Assembly (NCBI RefSeq): GCF_041081105.1
Contig: NZ_CP163528.1
Span: forward strand, 1,426,001 to 1,490,000
Direction: 5' to 3'
DNA: 64,000 nucleotides
Origin: Promicromonospora sp. Populi
GTDB lineage: Bacteria; Actinomycetota; Actinomycetes; Actinomycetales; Cellulomonadaceae
Positions 24,772 through 32,898 of the stretch are shown piece after piece; positions within the stretch are counted from its first letter, which is position 1, and each line of letters begins with the position of its first letter. Both the position numbers and the translations under genes were made by a program. The notes beneath the pieces are model-generated. The model had not been told where the DNA came from, did not search any database, and was given only the letters and a program-made list of their open reading frames with translations.

Positions 24772-26151
24772 TCAGGCCTTCGGGACGACCCGAGGCCAGC
24801 GGTCCTCGGCCGGCGGCTCCCATGTCGCGGCGTCGGCGTCTACCTGGTCGCCCGAGCGGATGTCCTTGACCTGGTCGGCACCCACCGCGCCGTCCTCCCC
24901 CGCGGAACCCGGGAACCACACGAACGGGATGCCGCGCCGGTCGGCGTACTTGATCTGCCGGCCGAACTTCGCGGCGTTGGGCGCCACCTCGACCGGGATG
25001 TCGCGGGCGCGCAGGGCCGCCGCCACCGTGTCGGACGCAGCGCGCTCCTCCTCGGACGCCACCGCCACCAGCACCGCGGAAGGCACCGAGCGTGTCGCCT
25101 GGACCAGCTCCGCGGACAGCAGCCGCGAGACCAGGCGCGAGACACCGATCGACAGGCCGACGCCCGGGTAGGTGTTCTTGCCGTCGGAGGCGAGCGTGTC
25201 GTACCGGCCGCCGGAGCAGACCGAGCCGAGCTGCTCGTGACCCACCAGCACCGTCTCGTACACCGAGCCGGTGTAGTAGTCGAGGCCTCGCGCAATCTTG
25301 AGGTCCGCCACGACCACACCCGGCGCGCGCTCGGCGGCGGCCGCGATCAGCGCCCCCAGCTCGCCCAGGCCGGTCTCCAGCAGCTCCGTGACCGCCCCGT
25401 GGGACTCGGCCAGCGCCCGCACCTCGGCGATCACACCCACGTCGGACCCCGAGATGGATGCGAGCGCCAGGCACGCCTTGGCCTGGTCGTCGGTGGCGCC
25501 GCACTCGGTGACGAGCAGCTCGGACACCTTGTCCGGGCCGATCTTGTCGAGCTTGTCGATCTGGCGCAGCACGCCCTCGACGTCGTCCAGGCCGATGCCT
25601 CGGTAGAAGCCCTCGGCGACCCTGCGGTTGTTGACCAGGATGCGGACCGGCGGCAGGCCGATCTCGGCCAGCGCGCCGAGCGCCTCGGCCATGACCAGCG
25701 GCGCCTCGACCTCAAAGTGGTACGGCAGCTCGCCCGCGCCGACGATGTCGATGTCGGCCTGGACGAACTCGCGGAAGCGGCCGTCCTGCGGGCGCTCGCC
25801 GCGCCAGACCTTCTGGATCTGGTAGCGGCGGAACGGGAACGCGATCCGTCCGGCGTTCTCCAGTACGTAGCGCGCGAACGGCACGGTCAGGTCGAAGTGC
25901 AGGCCGAGCTGCTTCTCGGAGCTGGAGCGGACGGCACCGCCCTCCTCCTGCAGCCGCGACAGCACGTAGACCTCCTTGGAGGTCTCCCCCTTGCGCAGGA
26001 GCTGGTCCAGCGGCTCCACGGCCCGCGTCTCGATCCCGGCGAACCCGTGCAGCTCGAAGGTGTGGCGCAGGGTGTCGAGGACGTGCTGCTCGACGATGCG
26101 ACCGTCAGGGAGCCATTCGGGGAAACCGGAGAGAGGAGTGGGCTTTGCCAT
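24772..26151 (-). CDS. hisS: Histidyl-tRNA synthetase
   Basis: This 459-residue class II synthetase attaches histidine to tRNA-His in the cytosol. Visible motifs are motif 1 (GFAGIETRAVEPLDQL), motif 2 (RRYQIQKVWRGERPQDGRFREFVQADIDIVG), the histidine-specific GGRYDTLA segment near residue 320 and motif 3 (GVGLSIGVSRLVSRLL). The C-terminal anticodon-binding alpha/beta domain follows (PSAVLVAVASEEERAASDTVAAALR). A small acidic tail ends the protein. ATG start at 26151. It is divergent in function but same-strand with the glyoxalase-like gene, 77 bp away, as in Mycobacterium. Confidence 0.97.
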   Translation of the reverse strand: MAKPTPLSGFPEWLPDGRIVEQHVLDTLRHTFELHGFAGIETRAVEPLDQLLRKGETSKEVYVLSRLQEEGGAVRSSSEKQLGLHFDLTVPFARYVLENAGRIAFPFRRYQIQKVWRGERPQDGRFREFVQADIDIVGAGELPYHFEVEAPLVMAEALGALAEIGLPPVRILVNNRRVAEGFYRGIGLDDVEGVLRQIDKLDKIGPDKVSELLVTECGATDDQAKACLALASISGSDVGVIAEVRALAESHGAVTELLETGLGELGALIAAAAERAPGVVVADLKIARGLDYYTGSVYETVLVGHEQLGSVCSGGRYDTLASDGKNTYPGVGLSIGVSRLVSRLLSAELVQATRSVPSAVLVAVASEEERAASDTVAAALRARDIPVEVAPNAAKFGRQIKYADRRGIPFVWFPGSAGEDGAVGADQVKDIRSGDQVDADAATWEPPAEDRWPRVVPKA

Positions 26152-26228
26152 GCCACAGATCTTCCCACGTGTGCTGGGCTGTCAGCCCAGCTTTTCCACA
26201 GCCGCTCCGCGCTGGTCGACGTGCGCCC

Positions 26229-26888
26229 TCACACGCCCCCTGCGAGGAACGGGTTGGTCTCCAGCTCGTACGCCACGGTCGTGGCGGGCCCGTGCCCAGG
26301 GACGACGGCGAGCGCCGGATCCAGCGCACCGACGACGTCGCGCAGCGTCTCGGCCATCACCTGGCCCGAGCCGCCGTGCAGGTCGGTGCGGCCGATGGAG
26401 CCCGCGAACAGGACGTCGCCCGTAAGGATCACCTCCTCGTCGAGGTGGTAGAGCGTGGAGCCCTCGGTGTGGCCGGGCGCGTGCAGGGCGCGCAGCGTGA
26501 CCTCGCCGAACGTCAGCACCGCGGACCCGCCGGGTGTCCCGAACGGCTCGACGACGGCGGGTGCCCGGTAGTCGTCGCGGTGCAGCCCGAGCGCGGTCTC
26601 CAGGGCGGGGCTGAGGGTGCCGAACGGGTCGGCCAGGCGGTAGGCGTCGGCCTCGTGCAGCCGCATCGGGATCCCGTAGCGCGCGCACAGGGCTCCCGCG
26701 TCCCACGTGTGGTCGGCATGGCCGTGTGTGGCCAGCACGGCCCGCGGCGTCAGTCCCGCGTCGTCGATCAGCTGCCCGACGGCGTCGGCCACACCCGCGC
26801 CGGCGTCCACGACGACGCAGTCGGCGCCGGACGACACCACGCAGCAGTTGGTACCGAACACTGGCGCGACCACTAGACGGAGCTCCAC
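26229..26888 (-). CDS. MBL-fold metallohydrolase (glyoxalase II-like, Rv2581c type)
   Basis: This 219-residue metallo-beta-lactamase-fold hydrolase has the zinc signature THGHADHTWD near residue 59, a conserved His in APGHTEGST, Asp in LTGDVLFAGSIGRTD and a C-terminal His in VPGHGPATT. That is the full two-metal set of glyoxalase II and related thioesterases. Position between hisS and a peptidylprolyl isomerase gene matches Rv2581c. The GTG at 26888 is chosen because family similarity begins at ELRLVVAPVFGTNCCVV. A longer start at an upstream ATG adds low-complexity residues only. Substrate not determined. Confidence 0.9.
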   Translation of the reverse strand: MELRLVVAPVFGTNCCVVSSGADCVVVDAGAGVADAVGQLIDDAGLTPRAVLATHGHADHTWDAGALCARYGIPMRLHEADAYRLADPFGTLSPALETALGLHRDDYRAPAVVEPFGTPGGSAVLTFGEVTLRALHAPGHTEGSTLYHLDEEVILTGDVLFAGSIGRTDLHGGSGQVMAETLRDVVGALDPALAVVPGHGPATTVAYELETNPFLAGGV

Positions 26889-27091
26889 GCGGCCCACGCT
26901 AGCGGCTGACGATCCCGCGGGCCGACCCATCTTCACCCGCAGGGTGATGCGCTCAGGCAGTGTCACCTGGCATCCGATGCCTACACTGTCCCCGCACGGG
27001 GTGATTCGCCCCGGATCCGGCAGTGAATCGGTCCAGCACGGCCACGCCCCGGATCGCGGCGAGCACCAGAGAGCACGGAGAAGGGAACGCG

Positions 27092-27874
27092 GTGGCGTCC
27101 ACCAAGCAGCGGCAGCGTGCGCAGCAGGCCAAGCAGGCGGAGAAGCGGGCGCAGCGGCAGGCAGCCAAGCGCGCACGCAGGCAACGCCTCTGGGTGTTCG
27201 TTGCGCTGTTCACGGTGCTGGCCCTCGTGGCAGCCTTCGTGATTGCCGCCCTCGTCAGCGACAACAGCGGGGCGGACGACGCCGGGGCGGACGCAGACGC
27301 CTGCCCCGCGGGTGTCGAGGAGGCTCGGGACACGTACGAGCTCGCCGACCCCGCCGTCGCCGAGGACCGTACCTGGACCGTCACCCTCCAGACCTGTGCG
27401 GGGACCACCGAGGGCGACATCGTCCTCGAGCTCGACGGCGCGGCCGCACCGCAGGCCGTCGCCAGCTTCGTCACGCTCGCCCAGGGCGGGTACTTCGACA
27501 ACACCGGTTGCCACCGTCTCACCACGTCAGGCATCTTCGTGCTGCAGTGCGGCGACCCGACCTTCTCCGGCTCCGGCGACCCGGGCTATTTCTTCGGCCC
27601 CGTCGAGAACGCCCCGGAGGACGACGTGTACCCCGCCGGCACGGTCGCGATGGCCCGCCGCGGCGGCGACGCGGAGTCCATGGGCTCCCAGTTCTTCCTC
27701 GTCTACGAGGATTCGACCATCCCCTCCGACGCAGCCGGCGGGTACACGGTCTTCGGCACGATCACATCCGGCCTGGACCTGGTCCAGGCAGTCGCTGACG
27801 CGGGAACGGCAGATGGCGCCTCAGACGGTGCCCCTGTCAACCCGGTCACCATCGAAGGAGTTGAGACCCAGTGA
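27092..27874 (+). CDS. Membrane-anchored cyclophilin-type peptidylprolyl isomerase
   Basis: This 260-residue protein opens with a basic coiled segment (KQRQRAQQAKQAEKRAQRQAAKRARRQR), one membrane anchor (LWVFVALFTVLALVAAFVIAALV) and an acidic linker. A cyclophilin domain at about residues 90-258 follows (GDIVLELDGAAAPQAVASFVTLAQGGYFDNTGCHRL, GSQFFLVYEDSTIP, YTVFGTITSGLDLV). Several isomerase residues of human CypA differ, as is usual in this bacterial type. It should assist folding of secreted proteins on the outer face of the membrane. GTG start with the strong GGAGAAGGG Shine-Dalgarno. It overlaps the DUF349 gene (GTGA) and matches Rv2582 in position. Confidence 0.9.
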   Translation: MASTKQRQRAQQAKQAEKRAQRQAAKRARRQRLWVFVALFTVLALVAAFVIAALVSDNSGADDAGADADACPAGVEEARDTYELADPAVAEDRTWTVTLQTCAGTTEGDIVLELDGAAAPQAVASFVTLAQGGYFDNTGCHRLTTSGIFVLQCGDPTFSGSGDPGYFFGPVENAPEDDVYPAGTVAMARRGGDAESMGSQFFLVYEDSTIPSDAAGGYTVFGTITSGLDLVQAVADAGTADGASDGAPVNPVTIEGVETQ

Positions 27875-29817
27875 GCGAACCCACTTCTCGCTCGTCGGAG
27901 CCCGTCCAGCAGGACGCGCCCGCCGAGCCCGTGGCCGAGACTCCGACCGCAGCCGTTTCTCCCGCCGAGGCGGAGAACGAGGCACCTGAGGCACCCGAGG
28001 CACCGGCCGAGGCAGACGCCGCGGACGCACCGGAGGTCCCCGCGCAGGAGACGGTCGTCGAGGAGGCTCCCGCCGCTGAGGCCGAGGCTCTGCCGGAAGA
28101 GGCCCCAGCGGCCGAGGCCGAGACCCCTGCGGAGGCTGAGGTGACCACGGAGACAGAGACCGAGGCACCTGCAGTCGACGTCGTCGAGGACGCAGTCACC
28201 GAAGAGCCCGCCGCTGAGACCGACGTCCCGGTAGCCGAGGCCCCCGCGGAGACGGCGGTCGTCGAGGAGACGCCGATCGCTGAGGAGACTCCGGTGGCTG
28301 AGCCTGAGGCTCCAGCCGAGCCCGAGGTTCCTGAGGCCGAGGCCGATGCCCCCGCGGAGGCGACCACCGCCGTCGAACCGGCAACCCCCGCCGCCCAGAC
28401 CCCAGCGCCCGCGGCCCCCAAGCCGCCGGCGATCCCGTCGCCGGCCGCACTGGCCCGGCCCCGCCCGCCCAAGCCGGGCGTGCCGTCGGCTCCGGCGGCG
28501 CAGTCCGCCCCGGCTGCCGCGGTCACACCCGTGGTGCCGGCCGCCGCCGACGCCGCCGCGCACGCCGAGGCCGAGAAGTTCGGTCGCGTGGACGACGAGG
28601 GCAACGTGTACGTGCGCGAGTCCGCGGGCGAGCGTATCGTCGGCCAGTTCCCGGGTGTGACCACCACGGAGGCGCTCGCGCTGTACGTGCGCCGGTACCT
28701 CGAGCTGAACGCGAAGGTAGGGCTGTTCGAGGCTCGCCTGGACAGCGCCGACCTGGCGGTGCGCGAGATCGACCAGACGCTCCAGAAGCTCGGCGAGGAG
28801 ACTGCCGAGCCGGCCGCCGTCGGCGACCTGGACGGCCTGCGTGGCCGGGTGGAGGCGCTGCGCGGCCGCGCTGCGGAGCGCCGGGCTGCCCTGGAGGAGG
28901 CGCGTTCCGCCGCGAAGGCGGAGGCTGTCGCGTCCCGCACCTCGATCGTAGAGCAGGCCGAGAAGATCGCTGCGACCGACCCGAGCAAGATGCAGTGGCG
29001 CCCCGCGGGCGAGGAGCTGCGGACGCTGCTGGACAGCTGGAAGGACGCCCAGCGTTCCGGGCCGCGCATCGACCGGCCCACGGAGGAGTCGCTCTGGAAG
29101 CGGTTCAGCCACGCCCGGACCGCGTTCGACCGCGAGCGCCGGCACTTCTTCGCGGATCTGGAGCAGCGCAACAGCTCCGCCAAGATCGAGAAGGAGAAGC
29201 TGGTCTCGGAGGCGGAATCGCTGTCGACCAGCACCGACTGGGGCTACACGGCGGGTGCGTACCGCGACCTGATGACGCGGTGGAAGGCGGCGGGGCGTGC
29301 GTCCCGCAAGGACGACGACGCTCTGTGGGCCCGTTTCCGGGCTGCTCAGGACCGGTTCTTCCAGGCCAGGGACGCCGAGAACGCCGTCATCGACGCGGAG
29401 TACGGCGAGAACCTGAAGGCCAAGGAGGTCCTGCTCGACGAGGCGGAGGCACTGCTGCCCGTCAAGGACCTGAACAAGGCCAAGGCCGCCCTGCGTAACC
29501 TCCAGGAGCGCTGGGAGGAGGCCGGCAAGGTGCCGCGCGGTGACATCCAGCGGGTCGAGGCTCGCCTGCGGGCGGTCGAGACCGCTGTCCGCGATGCCGA
29601 CCAGGCGCAGTGGAAGCGCAGCAACCCGGAGACGCGTGCGCGCGCCGAGGGTGCGGCGGCGCAGCTCGAGTCCGCGATCGCGGGCCTCGAGGACGACCTC
29701 GCGAAGGCTCAGGCCAAGGGCGACAAGCGCAAGATCTCCGAGCTGGAGGCCGCCGTCGCGGCTCGCCGCTCGTGGCTCGAGCAGGTAGTCAAGGCAGCGG
29801 AGGACTCCCGGGGCTAG
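27871..29817 (+). CDS. DUF349-repeat coiled-coil protein
   Basis: This 648-residue cytosolic protein has an extremely Ala/Glu/Pro-rich first 200 residues (low complexity, acidic), then a Pro-rich stretch. A long helical region carries three to four DUF349-type repeats whose hallmarks are W-x-W/F pairs such as SLWKRFSHARTAFDRERRHFFADLE and ALWARFRAAQDRFFQARD. DUF349 proteins of unknown role occur widely next to rel/ppi genes in actinobacteria. It overlaps the ppi gene (GTGA) and is translationally coupled to it. Strong hairpin downstream. Predicted as a long coiled coil. Confidence 0.88.
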   Translation: MSEPTSRSSEPVQQDAPAEPVAETPTAAVSPAEAENEAPEAPEAPAEADAADAPEVPAQETVVEEAPAAEAEALPEEAPAAEAETPAEAEVTTETETEAPAVDVVEDAVTEEPAAETDVPVAEAPAETAVVEETPIAEETPVAEPEAPAEPEVPEAEADAPAEATTAVEPATPAAQTPAPAAPKPPAIPSPAALARPRPPKPGVPSAPAAQSAPAAAVTPVVPAAADAAAHAEAEKFGRVDDEGNVYVRESAGERIVGQFPGVTTTEALALYVRRYLELNAKVGLFEARLDSADLAVREIDQTLQKLGEETAEPAAVGDLDGLRGRVEALRGRAAERRAALEEARSAAKAEAVASRTSIVEQAEKIAATDPSKMQWRPAGEELRTLLDSWKDAQRSGPRIDRPTEESLWKRFSHARTAFDRERRHFFADLEQRNSSAKIEKEKLVSEAESLSTSTDWGYTAGAYRDLMTRWKAAGRASRKDDDALWARFRAAQDRFFQARDAENAVIDAEYGENLKAKEVLLDEAEALLPVKDLNKAKAALRNLQERWEEAGKVPRGDIQRVEARLRAVETAVRDADQAQWKRSNPETRARAEGAAAQLESAIAGLEDDLAKAQAKGDKRKISELEAAVAARRSWLEQVVKAAEDSRG

Positions 29818-29837
29818 CCAGCCCCTCAAGTTGTCCA

Positions 29838-29876
29838 CAGCGGGCCCGGTCGTGCACTGCGCGACCGGGCCCGCTG
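29838..29876. terminator. Terminator after the ppi-DUF349 unit
   Basis: A 15-bp perfect stem (CAGCGGGCCCGGTCG, 29838-29852 with 29862-29876) with a 9-nt loop lies 21 bp after the DUF349 stop. Confidence 0.85.
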
Positions 29877-29892
29877 CGCGTAGGTTCTGCGC

Positions 29893-30513
29893 ATGCCGTA
29901 CCGGTCCACGTCCCTCGCCGCGCTCCTCGACCCCCGGCCGGTGCCCGTGCCGCTCGTGGTCACACCCGCGCACGTGGGCGGTCCGGTGGCCTGGTGGGAC
30001 CTGCGGCGCGCGGGTGCGCTGGTCGAGCTGCGCGACGGCGTGGCTGTCGCCGCGGGGGCGGCCGTCGAGGCCCGGCATCGCGCGCTCGCGCTCGCGCACG
30101 AGGTGCCCGCCCGCTGCGCCCTGGGCGCAGCGACGGCGGCGTGGGTGCACACCGGCCTGTACGACGGCGACGGTCCGGCGGCCTGGCCGGTCGACGCGCC
30201 GATCGAGCTGGCCTACTCCCCCGGCACCCGTTGCCCGGACCCGCGTCCCGGGCGGGTCGCGCGGCGCGTACCGGGGCTGGCACGGGACACGGTCCGGCTC
30301 GCGGGGGTGCCCGTCACCCGGCCGACCCGCACCGCCGTCGACGTCGCCTGCACGGCTGAGCTGGAGGCCGCCGTCGTCGTCCTTGTCGCCCTGGCGGGGT
30401 GCGGCGCGGACCTGCGGCAGGCGGGGCGCCTGCTCGACCAGCGAGCCCGTGTCGTGGGCCTGCCGGCGGCGCACCGGGCGCTCACGGCAGCGCGGGAACG
30501 GCTGACGGGCTAG
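29893..30513 (+). CDS. AbiEi-like (type IV antitoxin-domain) hypothetical protein
   Basis: This 206-residue protein has an N-terminal winged-helix-like stretch (VWWDLRRAGALVELRDGVAVAAGAAVE) reminiscent of the AbiEi_4 antitoxin-type domain common in actinobacteria. An Ala/Arg-rich body follows with no clear catalytic motif and no membrane span. No nucleotidyltransferase (AbiEii) toxin gene is nearby, so a functional toxin-antitoxin pair is not supported. It lies 10 bp upstream of the LigD-type polymerase gene and could be co-transcribed with it. Confidence 0.5.
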   Translation: MPYRSTSLAALLDPRPVPVPLVVTPAHVGGPVAWWDLRRAGALVELRDGVAVAAGAAVEARHRALALAHEVPARCALGAATAAWVHTGLYDGDGPAAWPVDAPIELAYSPGTRCPDPRPGRVARRVPGLARDTVRLAGVPVTRPTRTAVDVACTAELEAAVVVLVALAGCGADLRQAGRLLDQRARVVGLPAAHRALTAARERLTG

Positions 30514-30523
30514 GTTCGGGGAC

Positions 30524-31616
30524 ATGGCCGGATCCAAGACACCCGCTGTAGAGCTCGACGTCGCAGGTCGCACCGTGCGCGTCACGAGCCCGGATCGCGT
30601 CGTGTTCCCCCGTGGGATCACCAAGCTGCAGGTCGTCGAGTACTTCGTGGCCGTCTCCGACGGCATCACCGGCGCGCTGCTGCACCGCCCCACCACGCTG
30701 GAGCGCTGGCCGAAGGGCTGGCACGAGGGCGCGCACCTCGCCACGCGCATGCCGAAGCCGAACGACCCGAAGGGGGACGGCTTCTACCAGAAGCGCCTGC
30801 CGAAGGGCGCGCCGGACTACGTCGAGACCGCGACCATCGCGTTCCCGTCGGGCCGGACGGCGGACGAGGTGTGCCCCACGGAGCCGGCGGTCATCGCCTG
30901 GGCGGCCAACATGGGCACCCTGACCTTCCACCCGTGGCCGGTGCGGCGTGACGACGTCGAGGCGGTGGACCAGCTGCGTATCGACCTGGACCCGCAGCCG
31001 GGCACCAGCTTCGACGAGGCCGCCGTCGTGGCCCCGCACCTGCGCGAGCTGCTGAGCGAGCTGAACCTCACCGGGTACCCCAAGACGTCCGGTGGCCGGG
31101 GGCTGCACGTGTTCGTGCCACTGGAGCCCCGCTGGACTTTCACGGAGGGGCGGCGGGCGACCATCGCGATCGGCCGCGAGCTGGAGCGCCTGGCTGCCGG
31201 GCCAGGTCACGACGCGGTGGTGGAAGGAGGAACGCGGCGAGGCGATCTTCGTGGACTACAACCAGATGGCCCGCGACCGCACCATCGCCTCTGCGTACTC
31301 GATCCGCGCCAACGGCAACGCGACGGTGTCGATGCCCCTGGACTGGGACGAGGTGGGCGACGTGCACCCGGACGACTTCGACGTCGTCACGGCGCCCGCT
31401 CGGTTCGCCGAGCGGGGCGACCTGTTCGCCGCGCTGCGCGCCGACCGCGACCCGGACCTGGACTGCTCCCTGGATGCCGCCCTGGAGCTCGCGGCCCGCG
31501 ACGAGGCGGACGGGCTCGAGGACCTGCCCTACCCGCCGGAGTACCCGAAGATGCCGGGCGAGCCCAAGCGGGTCCAGCCGAGCCGGGACAAGGACCGCGA
31601 CAAGTCGAAGGACTGA
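30524..31616 (+). pseudogene. LigD-type DNA polymerase/primase domain, interrupted by a frameshift
   Basis: The N-terminal part from ATG 30524 is a standalone LigD polymerase domain, the archaeo-eukaryotic primase type used in Ku/LigD non-homologous end joining. It includes FPRGITKLQVVEYF, the substrate segment KPNDPKGDGFYQKRLP, the catalytic acidic pair in RIDLDPQPG and SGGRGLHVFVPL. At 31191-31194 (CTGGCTG) the frame shifts by one base, and the rest continues in another frame (QVTTRWWKEERGEAIFVDYNQ) to the stop at 31616. Removing one base restores a standard protein of about 363 residues. Sequencing error or real mutation cannot be told apart. The C-terminus is basic. An ATP-dependent DNA ligase gene follows. 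Confidence 0.75.
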
Positions 31617-31712
31617 CGGGTCCAGGGCCGAGCGATGAGTTCCGCCCCGCTCCGGCGTCGGACAGCACATGGGAACCTGCGCTACGCGCCGCGCTGAGGC
31701 AGGCTCGTCACT

Positions 31713-32882
31713 GTGACCACACTCAACCTGCCCGTGCAGCCCCCGGTCCGGCCGATGCTCGCCAAGAGCGTGGCGTCGGTGCCCGCCCAGCCGTCCGACG
31801 CCGATGCCGGACCCGCCTACGTGTATGAGCCCAAGTGGGACGGCTTCCGCGCCATCGTCTACCGCGACGGCGACGACGTGCAGATCGACTCCCGCAACGC
31901 GAAGCCGATGGACCGGTACTTCCCGGACGTCGTGGCCGCGGTCCGCGAGGCGCTCCCAGAACGGTGCGTGGTCGACGGCGAGATCGTCATCGCCCAGCCG
32001 TCCGACGACGCCGCGCGCGGCGCGGCGCACCTGAACTTCGAGCTGCTGTCCCAGCGCATCCACCCGGCGGCGTCCCGCGTGAACATGCTCGCCGAGACCA
32101 CCCCGGCGGCGCTCGTGGTGTTCGACGTGCTGGCCCTGGGCGACGAGTCGCTCGTGGACCGGCCCCTGACCGAGCGCCTGGCGGCGCTGGACGGGCTGGG
32201 GCTGACCGGCCCGCTCGTGTTCGCGACGCCCCGCACCCTGGACGCCAGGGTGGCTACCGAGTGGTTCGACTCGTTCGAGGGCGCGGGCCTGGACGGCGTC
32301 GTCGCCAAGCCCGCCGACGGCGTCTACGCGCCCAACAAGCGCGCCATGCTGAAGATCAAGCACACGCGCACGGCCGATGTGGTTCTGGCGGGCTACCGGC
32401 TGCACAAGACCTCGACTCCTTCAGAGCCGCTGCTCGGCTCGCTGCTGCTGGGCCTGTGGGACGAGTCCGACGACGGGCCGCGGCTGCAGTTCGTCGGTGT
32501 CGCCGCGTCGTTCTCGGCGGCGCGACGCGCGGAGCTCGTCGCCGCGCTGGCGCCCCTGGTCGTGGAGCCCGGCACACCCGCCGCGGACGAGCACCCGTGG
32601 CAGGGCTGGAGCGACCCGGCCAAGGCCGAGGCCGGGGACCGGCTGCCCGGTGCGCAGTCCCGCTGGAGCTCGGGCAAGGACCTGTCGTTCACTCCCCTGC
32701 GGCCCGAGCGGGTGCTCGAGGTGGGCTACGACCACATGGAGGGCACCCGGTTCCGCCACACGTCCCAGTTCAAGCGCTGGCGTCCGGACCGCGAACCGGC
32801 GTCGTGCACGTACGAGCAGCTGGAGGAACCGGTCAGCTTCGACCTGGCCGAGCTGCTCCCGGGCGCCCCGGGCACGGTCTAG
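31713..32882 (+). CDS. ATP-dependent DNA ligase (LigC/LigD-ligase type)
   Basis: This 389-residue ligase has the nucleotidyl-transfer lysine motif EPKWDGFRAI near residue 36, motif III-like VVFDVLALGDES, motif IV DGVVAKPADGV and motif V MLKIKH. A C-terminal OB-fold domain follows (QFVGVAASFSAARRAELVAAL). It seals DNA nicks by an AMP-lysine intermediate. Standalone LigC-type ligases of this length act in end-joining or base-excision repair. It sits just after the broken LigD polymerase gene, so the two make a split LigD-like set. Ku is not in the window. GTG start. It ends 16 bp from the convergent rel gene. Confidence 0.92.
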   Translation: MTTLNLPVQPPVRPMLAKSVASVPAQPSDADAGPAYVYEPKWDGFRAIVYRDGDDVQIDSRNAKPMDRYFPDVVAAVREALPERCVVDGEIVIAQPSDDAARGAAHLNFELLSQRIHPAASRVNMLAETTPAALVVFDVLALGDESLVDRPLTERLAALDGLGLTGPLVFATPRTLDARVATEWFDSFEGAGLDGVVAKPADGVYAPNKRAMLKIKHTRTADVVLAGYRLHKTSTPSEPLLGSLLLGLWDESDDGPRLQFVGVAASFSAARRAELVAALAPLVVEPGTPAADEHPWQGWSDPAKAEAGDRLPGAQSRWSSGKDLSFTPLRPERVLEVGYDHMEGTRFRHTSQFKRWRPDREPASCTYEQLEEPVSFDLAELLPGAPGTV

Positions 32883-32898
32883 CCCGGGACGCGAGGGA

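Noticed and set aside
26889..27091. Riboswitch or RNA gene between the glyoxalase-like and ppi genes
   Set aside because: No consistent conserved core or strong stem was visible; it is likely just a divergent promoter region.
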